A stretch of DNA of 64,000 bases from Streptosporangium sp. NBC_01756 (GTDB lineage Bacteria; Actinomycetota; Actinomycetes; Streptosporangiales; Streptosporangiaceae). Within the stretch, counting starts at the first letter, position 1. The number at the start of each line of letters is the position of its first letter. Shown in pieces: positions 8,295-18,707 of the stretch. The position numbers and the translations under genes were made by a program. Location of the stretch: positions 2,356,001 through 2,420,000 of the forward strand of contig NZ_CP109130.1 in assembly GCF_035917975.1 (NCBI RefSeq), written 5' to 3'. Below the pieces are notes generated by a model, which saw only the letters and a list, made by a program, of their open reading frames with translations, was not told where the DNA came from and searched no databases.

Positions 8295-11213
8295 CAGCGA
8301 TCGGTCACCGGTGCCGAGGGTGGTGGTCCCGCCGCCGATGGCGTTCCAGACCTCCACTCTCACCCGGCCGCCGGACAGGTTGCCGTACGCCCCGGACGAG
8401 GACTGCGGCCCCGCCGCCTGGGTGTAGTGCTCCCAGCCGGTCACCGGATCGGTGGCGAAGTAGCGGTAGGTCTCCACCCGGTCCCAGCTGCCGTCGCCGG
8501 TCAGGTCGTAGGAGATCCGGGCCTGGGTGCCGTTGGCGACCGTGGTGCCCGCGTCCAGGAAGAGGTCGAAAGCGGTGGTCCCGCCGTTGTGGGTGGCGGT
8601 CAGCCCGGTCGCCGTGAAGACCTGCGCGTTCACCGGTGTGCCGTCGTGGTTGCCGTTGGCCGCGGCCAGTACGGCGGTGCCCGCCGTACCCGAGGTGCCC
8701 GGCAGCGCCCCGCCCGTCTGCAGGTAGCGCGTCGCGGCGAAGGGCCCCGTGGTCGGGGTGGGGGTGGGCGTCGGAGTGACGGTCGGCGTGACGGTGGGGG
8801 TGGGGGTCGGGTTGGCGCCGCCGCCGGCGTTGCCTCCGCTCCAGCTCTGCGCGCCCGAGGCGACCGTCTTACCCGCCGGCACGTTGAGCGTGGTGCCGTT
8901 GGAGAAGGTCACCGTGATCGCGGCGCCGGTGATGTTGGACGCCACGTAGGTGCGGGCGCCGTTCTTGCTGAACACCTTGGCCAGCGGGTGGTTGGCGGTG
9001 ACAGAGGTGTCCACCGTGCCCAGCGCGGCCAGGTTGCGGATCCAGTGGAAGGTGTGCGCCCTGCTCTCCCCCTCCTCCGGGGTGAAGCCGCCCGCCGCGC
9101 GGAGGTTGGCCAGCGCGGTGTCCCCGTTGCCCAGGGCGAGGAACTCCCAGATGATGTCCTGCCACACCGTGGGCGGCCCGCCGTTGTTCCTGGTCAGCTC
9201 GGCGTAGTTGGTGGTCACGTAGGCCGGGTTGTCGCCCAGGTAGAAGTGGCCGCCGGTGACCGGGAGCATGTTGATGCCCTGGATCATCTCCGGCTCGCCG
9301 CTGAACCAGGTGGCGTAGGCGGCGCCGTCCCCCCAGACCATGCCGACCGTGCTGTGCCCGAAGGCCGCGGGGAAGTTCTGGTTGCGCACGTCGAACCAGT
9401 ACTCCTGGATCGCCGCCGCCTGGGTCGTGTAGATGTAGACGCCCGCGTCGCGGACCGCGGTGTTCCCGGTGGCCTGGCCCCACTGGATGAGGGCGTTTGC
9501 GAAGTTCATGCCCTCCGACGAGGACTCCTGGTTGTTGCCCGCGCCGAACGCGCCGTGGCCCGAGGCCCAGTCGTGGCCGGCGTAGATGTCGAAGTCACGC
9601 AGGTAGGGGAAGCGCGTGTCGGCGCGGTCGTAGTTGTTGGCGTCGCGGATCAGCAGGTCGACCATGCCGCCGTACTGGCTCGCCTTCGCCCAGTTCGGGT
9701 CGTACTTGGCCAGGGTCGCGGCGGCCGCCACGTAGTAGCCGTAGTGGAAGTGGTGGTCGTTGAGCTCCTGGTCCGAGCCGTAGGAGGCGGGGTAGCCGAT
9801 CAGCGTGCCCCAGGTGGGGTTGAGGTAGAAGACACGGGAGGTCTTGCCCGGCGAGGCGGTGAACCAGTCGTTGAGCCGGGTGCGGATGGCGTTCAGCGCC
9901 GAGTCGCGGACCGAGGTGAGGTTGAGCTGGTCGGCGATCTCCGCGATCCGGGCGGCACGGCCCAGCCCCTTGCCGGTCCAGTAGGTGTCGTCGCCCCGGA
10001 TGTCCATCGGGTTGGCCAGTTCGGCGTTGAGCAGGCCGGTGACCGTGGCGAGGTCGGCGCCGGAGCCGTCGCCGACGGCGGGCACCTCGGGCAGCACGCC
10101 GGTGTACTTCATCGACGTGGTGAACTGCGTCCCGGTGACGATCTTCATCTGGCCGCGTGCGGAGGTGTAGGTCTGCGCGAGTGGAGTGGAACCGGTCAGA
10201 TGGTTCCACTGGTGCGGGTAGAGCGCGATGACGGTGCCGGTCGCGCTGCCCTGCCGGGCGGTGGTGGTGAAGGCGTACGTCGTGCTCAGCGTGCTGCTGC
10301 CCGGGTTGTAGGAGTAGGAGACCCGGGTGCCGGTGACGTGCGCGTGGGCGTACTGGCCGTAGGCGCTCGCCAGGGCGGCCCGGTCGCCGCCGGCCGGCAG
10401 CACCGCCACCGAGAAGAAGCCCTTGCCCGCCAGGGACGAGCTGATCGTCGTCCCGCCGACCGTCCAGGTCGCGCCCGTCGGGGCGTAGGCGACGTAGTCG
10501 TGGCCACCCGCGGTGAAGCCGATGGTGGCGCCGCTGTTGGACCACACCGCCGGGGTGCCCGAGGTGGTGATCTGCGCGTCCCCGCCGGTGATCTGGAAGT
10601 AGCTGAACGGCAGGCCGTGGCCGATGGTGGCCTTCATGGTCCGGCCGCCGCCGCTCCAGTACGGCGTGACGGTCCAGTCGCTCCAGCCGTCGACCTTGAC
10701 GTCGGGCGAGTTCAGGCCGGCGACGCCGACCAGGATGTCCTGGACGTAGGGGTAGTGGTACTCCCCGACCCCGGTCGCCGTGCCGCTGATCGCGGGGGTG
10801 GTGGTGTAGGAGAAGCCGAGGCCGCCCGCGAGGGTGTCGTAGGAGATCGGGTGGGCGTGGAGCGGCTCGCCGTACGAGCAGTCGGTCTTCTTGTAGAGGA
10901 TCGACGACCACCAGTCGTTGGTCGGGACGGCTCCCGAGGGCGCGTTGGCGGTCACCCACTGGCGCGGGTTGGTGGAGACGGAGCCGCAGCCGGTCGGCAG
11001 CGAGCGGCCGGCGGGCAGTGTGTCGGCGTAGCTGCCGGCGCCGACCGTGGCCGCCTCGGCGGAACGGGCCAGGCCGGCGCCGAACAGGGCGCCCACCAGG
11101 GCGAGGGCCACGCCGACGGCGAGGGCGCGCACGCGGGGGCGGGGACGGTGGGTGAGTCGTCTTGCGCGGGGCTGCGGACTGTCCGGACCCGTGGTCGGGA
11201 TCGAGGGATCCAT
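8274..11213 (-). CDS. Secreted GH81 endo-beta-1,3-glucanase with C-terminal CBM56-like domain
   Basis: This 979-aa extracellular enzyme is predicted to hydrolyse beta-1,3-glucan (laminarin, callose, fungal wall). The ATG at 11213 has GGAGG ten bases upstream. Residues 1-55 form a long Arg-rich signal peptide ending AEAA. The GH81 body spans about 60-790, with the catalytic region visible as GSDQELNDHHFHYGYY (Asp) and GAGNNQESSSEGMNF (the two Glu). A T/P linker of (PTPTPTVTPT)-type repeats near residues 800-825 (8745-8815) leads to a ~150-aa domain like CBM56 glucan-binding modules (FAATRYLQTG ... WEHYTQAAGPQSSSG). Two identical palindromic operators upstream suggest LacI-family control by a glucan-derived sugar. 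The 3' end is duplicated in tandem. Confidence 0.88.
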   Translation of the reverse strand: MDPSIPTTGPDSPQPRARRLTHRPRPRVRALAVGVALALVGALFGAGLARSAEAATVGAGSYADTLPAGRSLPTGCGSVSTNPRQWVTANAPSGAVPTNDWWSSILYKKTDCSYGEPLHAHPISYDTLAGGLGFSYTTTPAISGTATGVGEYHYPYVQDILVGVAGLNSPDVKVDGWSDWTVTPYWSGGGRTMKATIGHGLPFSYFQITGGDAQITTSGTPAVWSNSGATIGFTAGGHDYVAYAPTGATWTVGGTTISSSLAGKGFFSVAVLPAGGDRAALASAYGQYAHAHVTGTRVSYSYNPGSSTLSTTYAFTTTARQGSATGTVIALYPHQWNHLTGSTPLAQTYTSARGQMKIVTGTQFTTSMKYTGVLPEVPAVGDGSGADLATVTGLLNAELANPMDIRGDDTYWTGKGLGRAARIAEIADQLNLTSVRDSALNAIRTRLNDWFTASPGKTSRVFYLNPTWGTLIGYPASYGSDQELNDHHFHYGYYVAAAATLAKYDPNWAKASQYGGMVDLLIRDANNYDRADTRFPYLRDFDIYAGHDWASGHGAFGAGNNQESSSEGMNFANALIQWGQATGNTAVRDAGVYIYTTQAAAIQEYWFDVRNQNFPAAFGHSTVGMVWGDGAAYATWFSGEPEMIQGINMLPVTGGHFYLGDNPAYVTTNYAELTRNNGGPPTVWQDIIWEFLALGNGDTALANLRAAGGFTPEEGESRAHTFHWIRNLAALGTVDTSVTANHPLAKVFSKNGARTYVASNITGAAITVTFSNGTTLNVPAGKTVASGAQSWSGGNAGGGANPTPTPTVTPTVTPTPTPTPTTGPFAATRYLQTGGALPGTSGTAGTAVLAAANGNHDGTPVNAQVFTATGLTATHNGGTTAFDLFLDAGTTVANGTQARISYDLTGDGSWDRVETYRYFATDPVTGWEHYTQAAGPQSSSGAYGNLSGGRVRVEVWNAIGGGTTTLGTGDRSLVRLPFG

Positions 11214-11259
11214 GGGGGTGCCTCCGGGGGAGGGGTTGCGGATCTGCGGCGGACCGATC

Positions 11260-11274
11260 GTGAGAGCGCTCTCT
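11260..11274. promoter_or_regulatory. LacI-family operator, proximal copy
   Basis: GTGAGAGCGCTCTCT holds the perfect palindrome AGAGCGCTCT and lies 47 bases upstream of the glucanase ATG. It closely resembles the TGGGAGCGCTCCCA box of the actinobacterial CebR/CelR cello-oligosaccharide repressors. It is probably the repressor site of the glucanase promoter. Confidence 0.75.
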
Positions 11275-11455
11275 GACCGCGAAAGTAACAGCCCCCGTCA
11301 TGAACATCAATGTTTCACGTCGATAACAAAAAGGTAACTCGCCGAGACCGCAGCGGAAGGGAATCTCTGTGAAAACCAGGGATTTCTTCACGGGAGCCAC
11401 CCACCCGTAGCGCGCAACCGCTCCGCCCTGGCGAATACGCCATCCGCGCCGCATT

Positions 11456-11470
11456 GTGAGAGCGCTCTCT
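11456..11470. promoter_or_regulatory. LacI-family operator, distal copy
   Basis: An exact second copy of GTGAGAGCGCTCTCT lies 182 bases beyond the first in the divergent region. It may allow looping with the proximal site, or bring the small secreted gene on the plus strand (ATG at 11627) under the same repressor. Confidence 0.7.
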
Positions 11471-11626
11471 CCATCGGGTCGCGTACTGCGGTCGCGATGA
11501 CTCTCTGCACAGAGTGCCCGACCGGCGCAACCCACTCCGGGGTGACAGAACCAAGGCTGGACACTCAAAGTAGCGAACTGTTTACTTTGCGTGACCATTC
11601 CTGCATCTTCTGTCATAGGAGAAAGC

Positions 11627-11989
11627 ATGCGAAGCAAGAGGCTCACGACCATCGCACTGGCCGCCCTCGTCGGCTGCGCGGGCCTGACGACACTGGCTAC
11701 GACGTCGGCCTCCGCCTCGGCCCCCGGCACGGCCACCGCGGCCGACTTCTCCGGTTACCAGATCGTCAAGCTGCCCAACGCCAACGTCCCCAACTTCAGC
11801 CGGCGCACGGTCCGGTGCCCGGCCGGCAAGAAGGCGGTCGGCGGCGGTGCCGAGGCCCAGGGGAACGGCGCGATCCTGGTCGGGTCCTTCCCCACCGATG
11901 ACGGGGCCGGCTGGATCGGCCTCGGCCGGCAGATCGGCTACAACGACGTCGGCATCAGCGTCTACGCGATCTGCGCCAACGTCAGCTAG
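11627..11989 (+). CDS. Small secreted protein of unknown function
   Basis: This is a 120-aa exported protein of no family I recognise. The ATG at 11627 follows AGGAGAAAGC, an excellent ribosome binding site; an in-frame ATG 12 codons earlier (11591) would spoil the signal peptide. The leader is MRSKRLTTIALAALVGCAGL, cleaved after ASASA (about residue 33). The ~85-aa mature part is small, Gly-rich and carries two cysteines (VRCPAGKKAVGGGAEAQ and YAICANVS) that could form one disulphide. The GGGAE...G.ILVGSFPTDDGAGW pattern is seen in small secreted actinomycete proteins of unknown role. It is divergent from the glucanase and ends in an intrinsic terminator. Confidence 0.75.
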   Translation: MRSKRLTTIALAALVGCAGLTTLATTSASASAPGTATAADFSGYQIVKLPNANVPNFSRRTVRCPAGKKAVGGGAEAQGNGAILVGSFPTDDGAGWIGLGRQIGYNDVGISVYAICANVS

Positions 11990-11997
11990 CCCCCTCC

Positions 11998-12037
11998 CCC
12001 CTGGCCGGACCCCCGCCGGGTCCGGCCAGGGGTTTTT
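11998..12037 (+). terminator. Intrinsic terminator of the small secreted gene
   Basis: A perfect 15-bp stem (11998-12012 with 12018-12032, 5-base loop) is followed by TTTTT. It is one of the few textbook rho-independent terminators in this window. Confidence 0.9.
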
Positions 12038-12163
12038 CATGGGTGGACCCGCCGAGCCGGCCGTGGCCGGCGGCCTTCCCGCCGTGCCCGGCCCTCCCCG
12101 CCGCCGCCCGTCGGGCTACGTCACCGGAACGGCGGAGTCCCCCGGACTCCGGCGTGGGGAGCT

Positions 12164-13918
<1,755 letters not shown>

Positions 13919-13943
13919 TGTTCGATGTGATCCGTCCGGGCCG

Positions 13944-14132
13944 TCAGCGAATAAGGGTGGAGGACCAGGAGAGAGGGGACTGGTAGCCCGCCGGCTTCCA
14001 GCCGGACGCCGGCACCCGCGTCCCGTCGTCCTCCGGCTCTCGTGCCGCGATGAGGTGGAGCACCCCGACGAGCGCGACCAGTTCTTCGTCCGTCGGGTCG
14101 CCGGACACGATCCGGAGCAGGTCGCCGTCCAT
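13944..14132 (-). CDS. accE: Acyl-CoA carboxylase epsilon subunit
   Basis: This 62-aa protein is of the small actinobacterial epsilon type, which stabilises or activates the alpha-beta acyl-CoA carboxylase complex. It starts [20 protein letters not shown] and ends with a short W-containing tail ([10 protein letters not shown]). The '[20 protein letters not shown]' pattern is the family hallmark, seen also in PccE/AccE proteins. The ATG overlaps the stop of the beta-subunit gene by one base (TGATG at 14130-14134), so translation is coupled. Its position between beta and alpha genes supports the call. Confidence 0.87.
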   Translation of the reverse strand: MDGDLLRIVSGDPTDEELVALVGVLHLIAAREPEDDGTRVPASGWKPAGYQSPLSWSSTLIR

Positions 14133-15739
14133 CACATCGGGGGGTTTCCGTGCTTGCGCTGCGGCGCGGGGGCGTGCTTGGCCCGTAGCAGGCCGAGCGA
14201 GCGGATCAGCGTGATCCGTGTCTCGCACGGATCGATGACATCGTCGACCAGGCCGCGCTCCGCGGCGTAATAGGGATGCATGAGCGTCCTCCGGTAGTCC
14301 TCGACCCGCCTGGCCCGCATCTCCGCGGGGTCGTCCGCGGCGGCGATCTCCCTGCGGAAGATGATGTTGGCTGCTCCCTCGGCGCCCATGACCGCGATCT
14401 CGTTCGTGGGCCACGCGAAGGACAGGTCGGCGCCGATCGATCGCGAGTCCATCACGATGTAGGCGCCGCCGTACGCCTTGCGCACGATCACTTGGATGCG
14501 CGGTACGGTGGCCGCGCAGTAGGCGTAGAGCAGTTTGGCCCCGTGCCTGATGATCCCGTTGTGCTCCTGGTCGGACCCCGGGAGGAAGCCCGGTACGTCG
14601 ACGAGGCTGACGAGCGGGATGTTGAAGGAATCACACATCTGGATGAACCGGGCGCCCTTCTCGGACGCCTCGATGTCCAGCACCCCCGCCAGGTATGCCG
14701 GCTGGTTCGCCACGATGCCGGTCACATGGCCGTCGAAGGTGGCCAGCCCACAGATCAGGTTGGCCGCCCACCCCGCGTGGAACTCGAAGAACTCCCCGTC
14801 GTCCACGAGCTCCCTGATGAGCTCCAGCATGTCGTAGGACTGCGTGGGATTGGCGGGGACGAGGTCGAGCAGCGCCTCGTTGCGCCGTCCGGGGTGGTCG
14901 GTGGTCGGCACCTTCGGGGGCAGTTCGCGGTTGTTGGCGGGCAGCAGCGAGACCAGGTAGCGCACGTCCTCCAGACAGGAGACCTCATCCTGGTGCACGA
15001 ACCCGGCGACGCCGGAACGCGTGCCGTGCACCGAGGCGCCGCCCAGGTCGTCGTGGCTGATGTCCTCGCCGGTCACCGCCCTGACCACGTCGGGCCCGGT
15101 GATGAACATCTGCGAGATGTTCTGCACCATGAACACGAAGTCGGTGAGGGCCGGGGAGTAGGCAGCTCCCCCGGCGCACGGCCCGAGCATCACACTGATC
15201 TGCGGGATCACTCCGGACACCCGCACATTACGCTGAAAAATCCCGCCATATCCGGCGAGCGCGGTGACGCCCTCCTGGATCCGGGCTCCCGCACCGTCGT
15301 TGAGACTGATCAGCGGCACCCCGGCCGCCTCCGCCATGTCCATCACCTTGTGGATCTTCTCGGCGTGCGCCTCACCCAGCGCACCGCCGAACATCCGGAA
15401 GTCATGGGCGTAGACCATGACCTCACGCCCGTAGATCTTCCCCCATCCGGCCACGACCCCGTCGGTGTGCGGACGGCGCTGCTCCAGGCCGAATCCGGTC
15501 GCCCGGTGCCTCCGGAACGCCTCCACCTCCACGAACGAGTCGACGTCGAGCAGGATGTCGAGCCGCTCGCGCGCGGTCAGTTTGCCCTTGGTGTGCTGCC
15601 TGATCGTTGCCTCGGGATCGGGCCCCTGGTGTGCGCTCTCCCTGACGAGCCGCAGCTCCGTCACCCGATCACGCATGGTCTCACGTGGCAGGTCGGTCAC
15701 CGGTGTCGGGACCATCTCCGCCTCCTTCTGCACGTGCAT
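14132..15739 (-). CDS. pccB: Acyl-CoA carboxylase beta subunit (carboxyltransferase)
   Basis: The 535-aa carboxyltransferase moves CO2 from carboxybiotin to acetyl- or propionyl-CoA. The crotonase-like halves are intact: GGALGEAHAEKIHKVMDMA and SLNDGAGARIQEGVTALAGYG in the N-domain, and GFLPGSDQEHNGIIRHGAKL and KAYGGAYIVMDSRSIGADL in the C-domain. The ATG at 15739 has GAGGAG six bases upstream; an ATG at 15715 also has GGAGG, so the start is uncertain by eight codons. The Asp/Ile residue that sets acetyl versus propionyl preference was not assigned. As all three AT motifs seen downstream look malonyl-specific, malonyl-CoA is the likely product needed. Confidence 0.92.
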   Translation of the reverse strand: MHVQKEAEMVPTPVTDLPRETMRDRVTELRLVRESAHQGPDPEATIRQHTKGKLTARERLDILLDVDSFVEVEAFRRHRATGFGLEQRRPHTDGVVAGWGKIYGREVMVYAHDFRMFGGALGEAHAEKIHKVMDMAEAAGVPLISLNDGAGARIQEGVTALAGYGGIFQRNVRVSGVIPQISVMLGPCAGGAAYSPALTDFVFMVQNISQMFITGPDVVRAVTGEDISHDDLGGASVHGTRSGVAGFVHQDEVSCLEDVRYLVSLLPANNRELPPKVPTTDHPGRRNEALLDLVPANPTQSYDMLELIRELVDDGEFFEFHAGWAANLICGLATFDGHVTGIVANQPAYLAGVLDIEASEKGARFIQMCDSFNIPLVSLVDVPGFLPGSDQEHNGIIRHGAKLLYAYCAATVPRIQVIVRKAYGGAYIVMDSRSIGADLSFAWPTNEIAVMGAEGAANIIFRREIAAADDPAEMRARRVEDYRRTLMHPYYAAERGLVDDVIDPCETRITLIRSLGLLRAKHAPAPQRKHGNPPM

Positions 15740-15857
15740 GCGATCTCCTCGCGCCGGGTCTACTCCTTTAGGGCACGGTAAGACCGGTAAAACGGTCAGG
15801 ACATCCCCCTAATCACCCCGGAGGCCGGACGCGCGCCGCCCCGCCCGGCCGGTGTTC

Positions 15858-18665
15858 CTAGGGGTCGACCCGGTTCAGCTGGGAACGGGAGCCACCGAGG
15901 TCGAGACTCGACGGAAGGTCCGCGCGGCGGGTGATGTTGAGCTTGCGGTAGGTCCGCGTGAGGTGCTGCTCGACGGTGCTGACCGTGAGATAGAGCTTGC
16001 CGGCGATCTCCCGGTTGGTGTAGTCGGAGGCCGCGAGGATGGCGACCCTGCGTTCGGCGTCGCTCAGCACGGCGGCCAGGCCCTCCGTCTCCGACAGCGC
16101 CGCGACGACCTCACCCCCGCTGTCGCCGTTGCGGGAGAGCACCCTGGTCAGCGGGTCCGCCTGACATTCCTGGGCGACGGCCTCGGCCCGGCTGCTGATC
16201 ATCCTGGCCCGCCTGAACTCACCGAGCTCCTGGTAGGCCGCGGCGAGGTCGCACAGCGTCTTCGCCATCTCATAGCGGTCTCCGCCGGCCTGGAGCAGGT
16301 CGGCCGCCTGGCGGAGCAGCATCGGCCGGTGCCGTACCTCACCGGTCGCCGCGAACAGGCGCATGGCCATGCCGTGCACCCTGGGCGTGGCGGGCCCGCA
16401 CCGCTTGAGCTGGTCCTCCGCGAACCGGCGTGCCTGCTCGGGCTGCCCCAGACGCAGGCAGGCCTCGGCCGCGTCGACCCGCCACGGCACCAGACCGGGA
16501 GCGTCGATCCCCCAGGTGCTCATCAGCTCGCCGCAGAGCCGGAAGTCGCGCAGCGCCGGGCCGGGATAGTCGGTCGCCAGGTTGTAGCGGCCCCTGGCGT
16601 ACAGGTAGTGCAGGCCGTACCTGCTCTGGAAGATGGCCTCGGGCACCGGGTGGGAGAGGTGCTCGTGCACGACGTCGTTCTTCCCCATCGCGGTCGCCGC
16701 GATGATCAGGCTGCTCAGCGGCCCGCCGACGGCGACACCCCAGCTGCTCATCGGGATGATCTCAAGGGCGATGCGCGCGTGGTGCTCGGCCCCCGGCATG
16801 TCACCCTGGCGCAGCGCTATCTCCGCCCGGATGGCGGCGAGTCTCGCCTGCCGGCTCGGTGCGTGCCGCATACCGGCCTCCGCCATGAAGAAGTCGCACC
16901 AGGGGGCGGCCTGTTCCGACCACCCGCCGTAGGTGAGCGCCAGCAGCGCGCTCTCCACCGTTCCCATGGACATCTCGTCGAGGTGGCACTCGCGGAGGAT
17001 CCGCTCGGCCGTCTCCACGAGCCGGCCGTTCCGCTCGCCCACCAGCACACCCGCCAGCGCGAGGGTGGCCTCCAGCCGACGGTCGGCGGCGACCGAGGCG
17101 ATCACCGGCCGGGGCTTCTCACCCAGCGTCCGGCGGAGGTGGGCGTGGAAGGGAGGATAGGTGCAGCGGAGCCACGGGCGGGCGATGAGGAGCTCCGTCC
17201 CGGTCTCCAGGTCGCCGTCGTTGCCCGATTCCTTCAGGTATTCCAGCACCTCCCGCGCGTCGTCGAAACGGCCGTGCCACAGCAGGGCCTGCGCCAGCAC
17301 GATCGCGTCGCTCCCCCGCAGGCTGCCTCGTTGCAGACCGTCGGTGAGGTCGGCGAGGTGCCCGGCGGGCGCGCCCGGGTTGATCCGCCACTCGGCCCGC
17401 ATCAGCGTTGTGGTGATCTTCATGCGCTGCTGCTCGTCGGCGCACTCCCGCCAGGCCAGCCGGAGATAGGCCACCGCGGAGTCGACGCGCCCCTCACGCA
17501 GCACGAGCCGGGCCGCGTCCTCCAGCAGGGGGACGACCCAGGGCGCCTCGATCCGGCTCCCCTCCAGCAGGTGATCCGCGATCACCTCGGGAGAGGCCCC
17601 GCTCTCGTGCGCCAGTTCGGCGGCCCTGCGGTGCAGGTCCATCCGCCTGTCCACGCCGACATCGCCCAGCACCGCCGCGCGGGCCACCTCGTGCCGGAAG
17701 CAACCCACCCTGAGCAGGCCGGTCAGGGTGAGCGAGTGCAGCGCCTGGGACACATGGGCGGCCCCGCCGTCAAGCAGCCGGTCCAGCATGGCGGGATCCC
17801 CGAGCACCGCGAGCCCGCGCGCCACCTGGAGCGTCTGCGGCTCACCGCGCTGCAGGCAGGACACCACGGCCTGGCCGTACCGGTCGCCGACGACCGGCTC
17901 GGCCGGGGACTCGCCGGAGGCGCGGACGAAGTCCTGGTAGTCCTCGATCAGAGCGCCGACCAGCAGCGGGTTTCCCCCGCTCAGCGCGTGCCACTCCGCG
18001 GCGAAGCGGGCAGCCGGCTCCTTGCCCACCCGCTCGGCGGCCAGGGTCGCCACGCCCTCCTCGGACAGCAGGGCGAGCTGGACGCGCCGGCAGTGGGGCT
18101 GGCGCATCAATTCGGTCTCAAGGAACGTCTCGACGTACCGGCCGTTGTCGGAGTGGCTGAAGACGGCGGCGATCCTGGCGAACCTCAACCGCCGCAACAG
18201 GTAGGCCAGGCAGAGCTGGGAGGCCCGGTCCGCGAGGTGGATGTCGTCCACGACGACCAGCAGCGGATAGCGCTCGGAGAGTTCGAGGAGCACCGTGCAC
18301 AGCGCGTGGACGACCTGGGCGTCGACCGGTTCCAGGGTCTCGGCCCGGGGGTCGCCCGACATGACCGTACGGGCGCCCTCCTCCAGCAGGGCGAGGGCCC
18401 GGTCCCGCTCCTCCGCGACCAGCGGCGCGTCGTGGATCAGCTGCCCGAGCACGCCCATCGGCAGGTCCCGCTCGACGCGGGACCCGGTGGCGGTGATGGG
18501 CAGGGCACCCAGCTCGATCGCCTGCTCGGCGAAGGAGTGCAGCAACTCGCTCTTGCCGCTCGCGACCGTGCCGCTGATCAGCACCGCCCTGCCCTTGCCC
18601 GTCACCGCGCTGGTGAGCAGGCCTTCCAAGGAGGCCAGTGCCTCATCTCTTTCGACCAGGCCCAT
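15858..18665 (-). CDS. LAL-family (large ATP-binding LuxR) transcriptional regulator
   Basis: This 935-aa regulator has the LAL layout: an N-terminal AAA/STAND ATPase with Walker A GTVASGKS (residues ~32-39) and Walker B LLVVVDDIH (~135-143), a long TPR-like helical middle, and a C-terminal LuxR helix-turn-helix (ASDYTNREIAGKLYLTVSTV, ending about 20 residues before the stop). LAL proteins commonly activate macrolide and polyene clusters (PikD, NysRI types). The ATG at 18665 follows GGGAGG with an eight-base spacer. It lies 42 bases after the leuA stop on the same strand, so it is likely co-transcribed with the transthyretin-fold gene and leuA. Together with the SARP gene it makes two candidate pathway regulators in this cluster. 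Confidence 0.9.
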   Translation of the reverse strand: MGLVERDEALASLEGLLTSAVTGKGRAVLISGTVASGKSELLHSFAEQAIELGALPITATGSRVERDLPMGVLGQLIHDAPLVAEERDRALALLEEGARTVMSGDPRAETLEPVDAQVVHALCTVLLELSERYPLLVVVDDIHLADRASQLCLAYLLRRLRFARIAAVFSHSDNGRYVETFLETELMRQPHCRRVQLALLSEEGVATLAAERVGKEPAARFAAEWHALSGGNPLLVGALIEDYQDFVRASGESPAEPVVGDRYGQAVVSCLQRGEPQTLQVARGLAVLGDPAMLDRLLDGGAAHVSQALHSLTLTGLLRVGCFRHEVARAAVLGDVGVDRRMDLHRRAAELAHESGASPEVIADHLLEGSRIEAPWVVPLLEDAARLVLREGRVDSAVAYLRLAWRECADEQQRMKITTTLMRAEWRINPGAPAGHLADLTDGLQRGSLRGSDAIVLAQALLWHGRFDDAREVLEYLKESGNDGDLETGTELLIARPWLRCTYPPFHAHLRRTLGEKPRPVIASVAADRRLEATLALAGVLVGERNGRLVETAERILRECHLDEMSMGTVESALLALTYGGWSEQAAPWCDFFMAEAGMRHAPSRQARLAAIRAEIALRQGDMPGAEHHARIALEIIPMSSWGVAVGGPLSSLIIAATAMGKNDVVHEHLSHPVPEAIFQSRYGLHYLYARGRYNLATDYPGPALRDFRLCGELMSTWGIDAPGLVPWRVDAAEACLRLGQPEQARRFAEDQLKRCGPATPRVHGMAMRLFAATGEVRHRPMLLRQAADLLQAGGDRYEMAKTLCDLAAAYQELGEFRRARMISSRAEAVAQECQADPLTRVLSRNGDSGGEVVAALSETEGLAAVLSDAERRVAILAASDYTNREIAGKLYLTVSTVEQHLTRTYRKLNITRRADLPSSLDLGGSRSQLNRVDP

Positions 18666-18707
18666 GATCAGCCTCCCTTTCCTCGACGGACGCCGTCTCG
18701 GTACCGG

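Noticed and set aside
8118-11276. A 1052-codon plus-strand frame opposite the glucanase
   Set aside because: Low-complexity Arg/Gly/Val translation without start signals; the minus strand encodes a complete GH81 enzyme.
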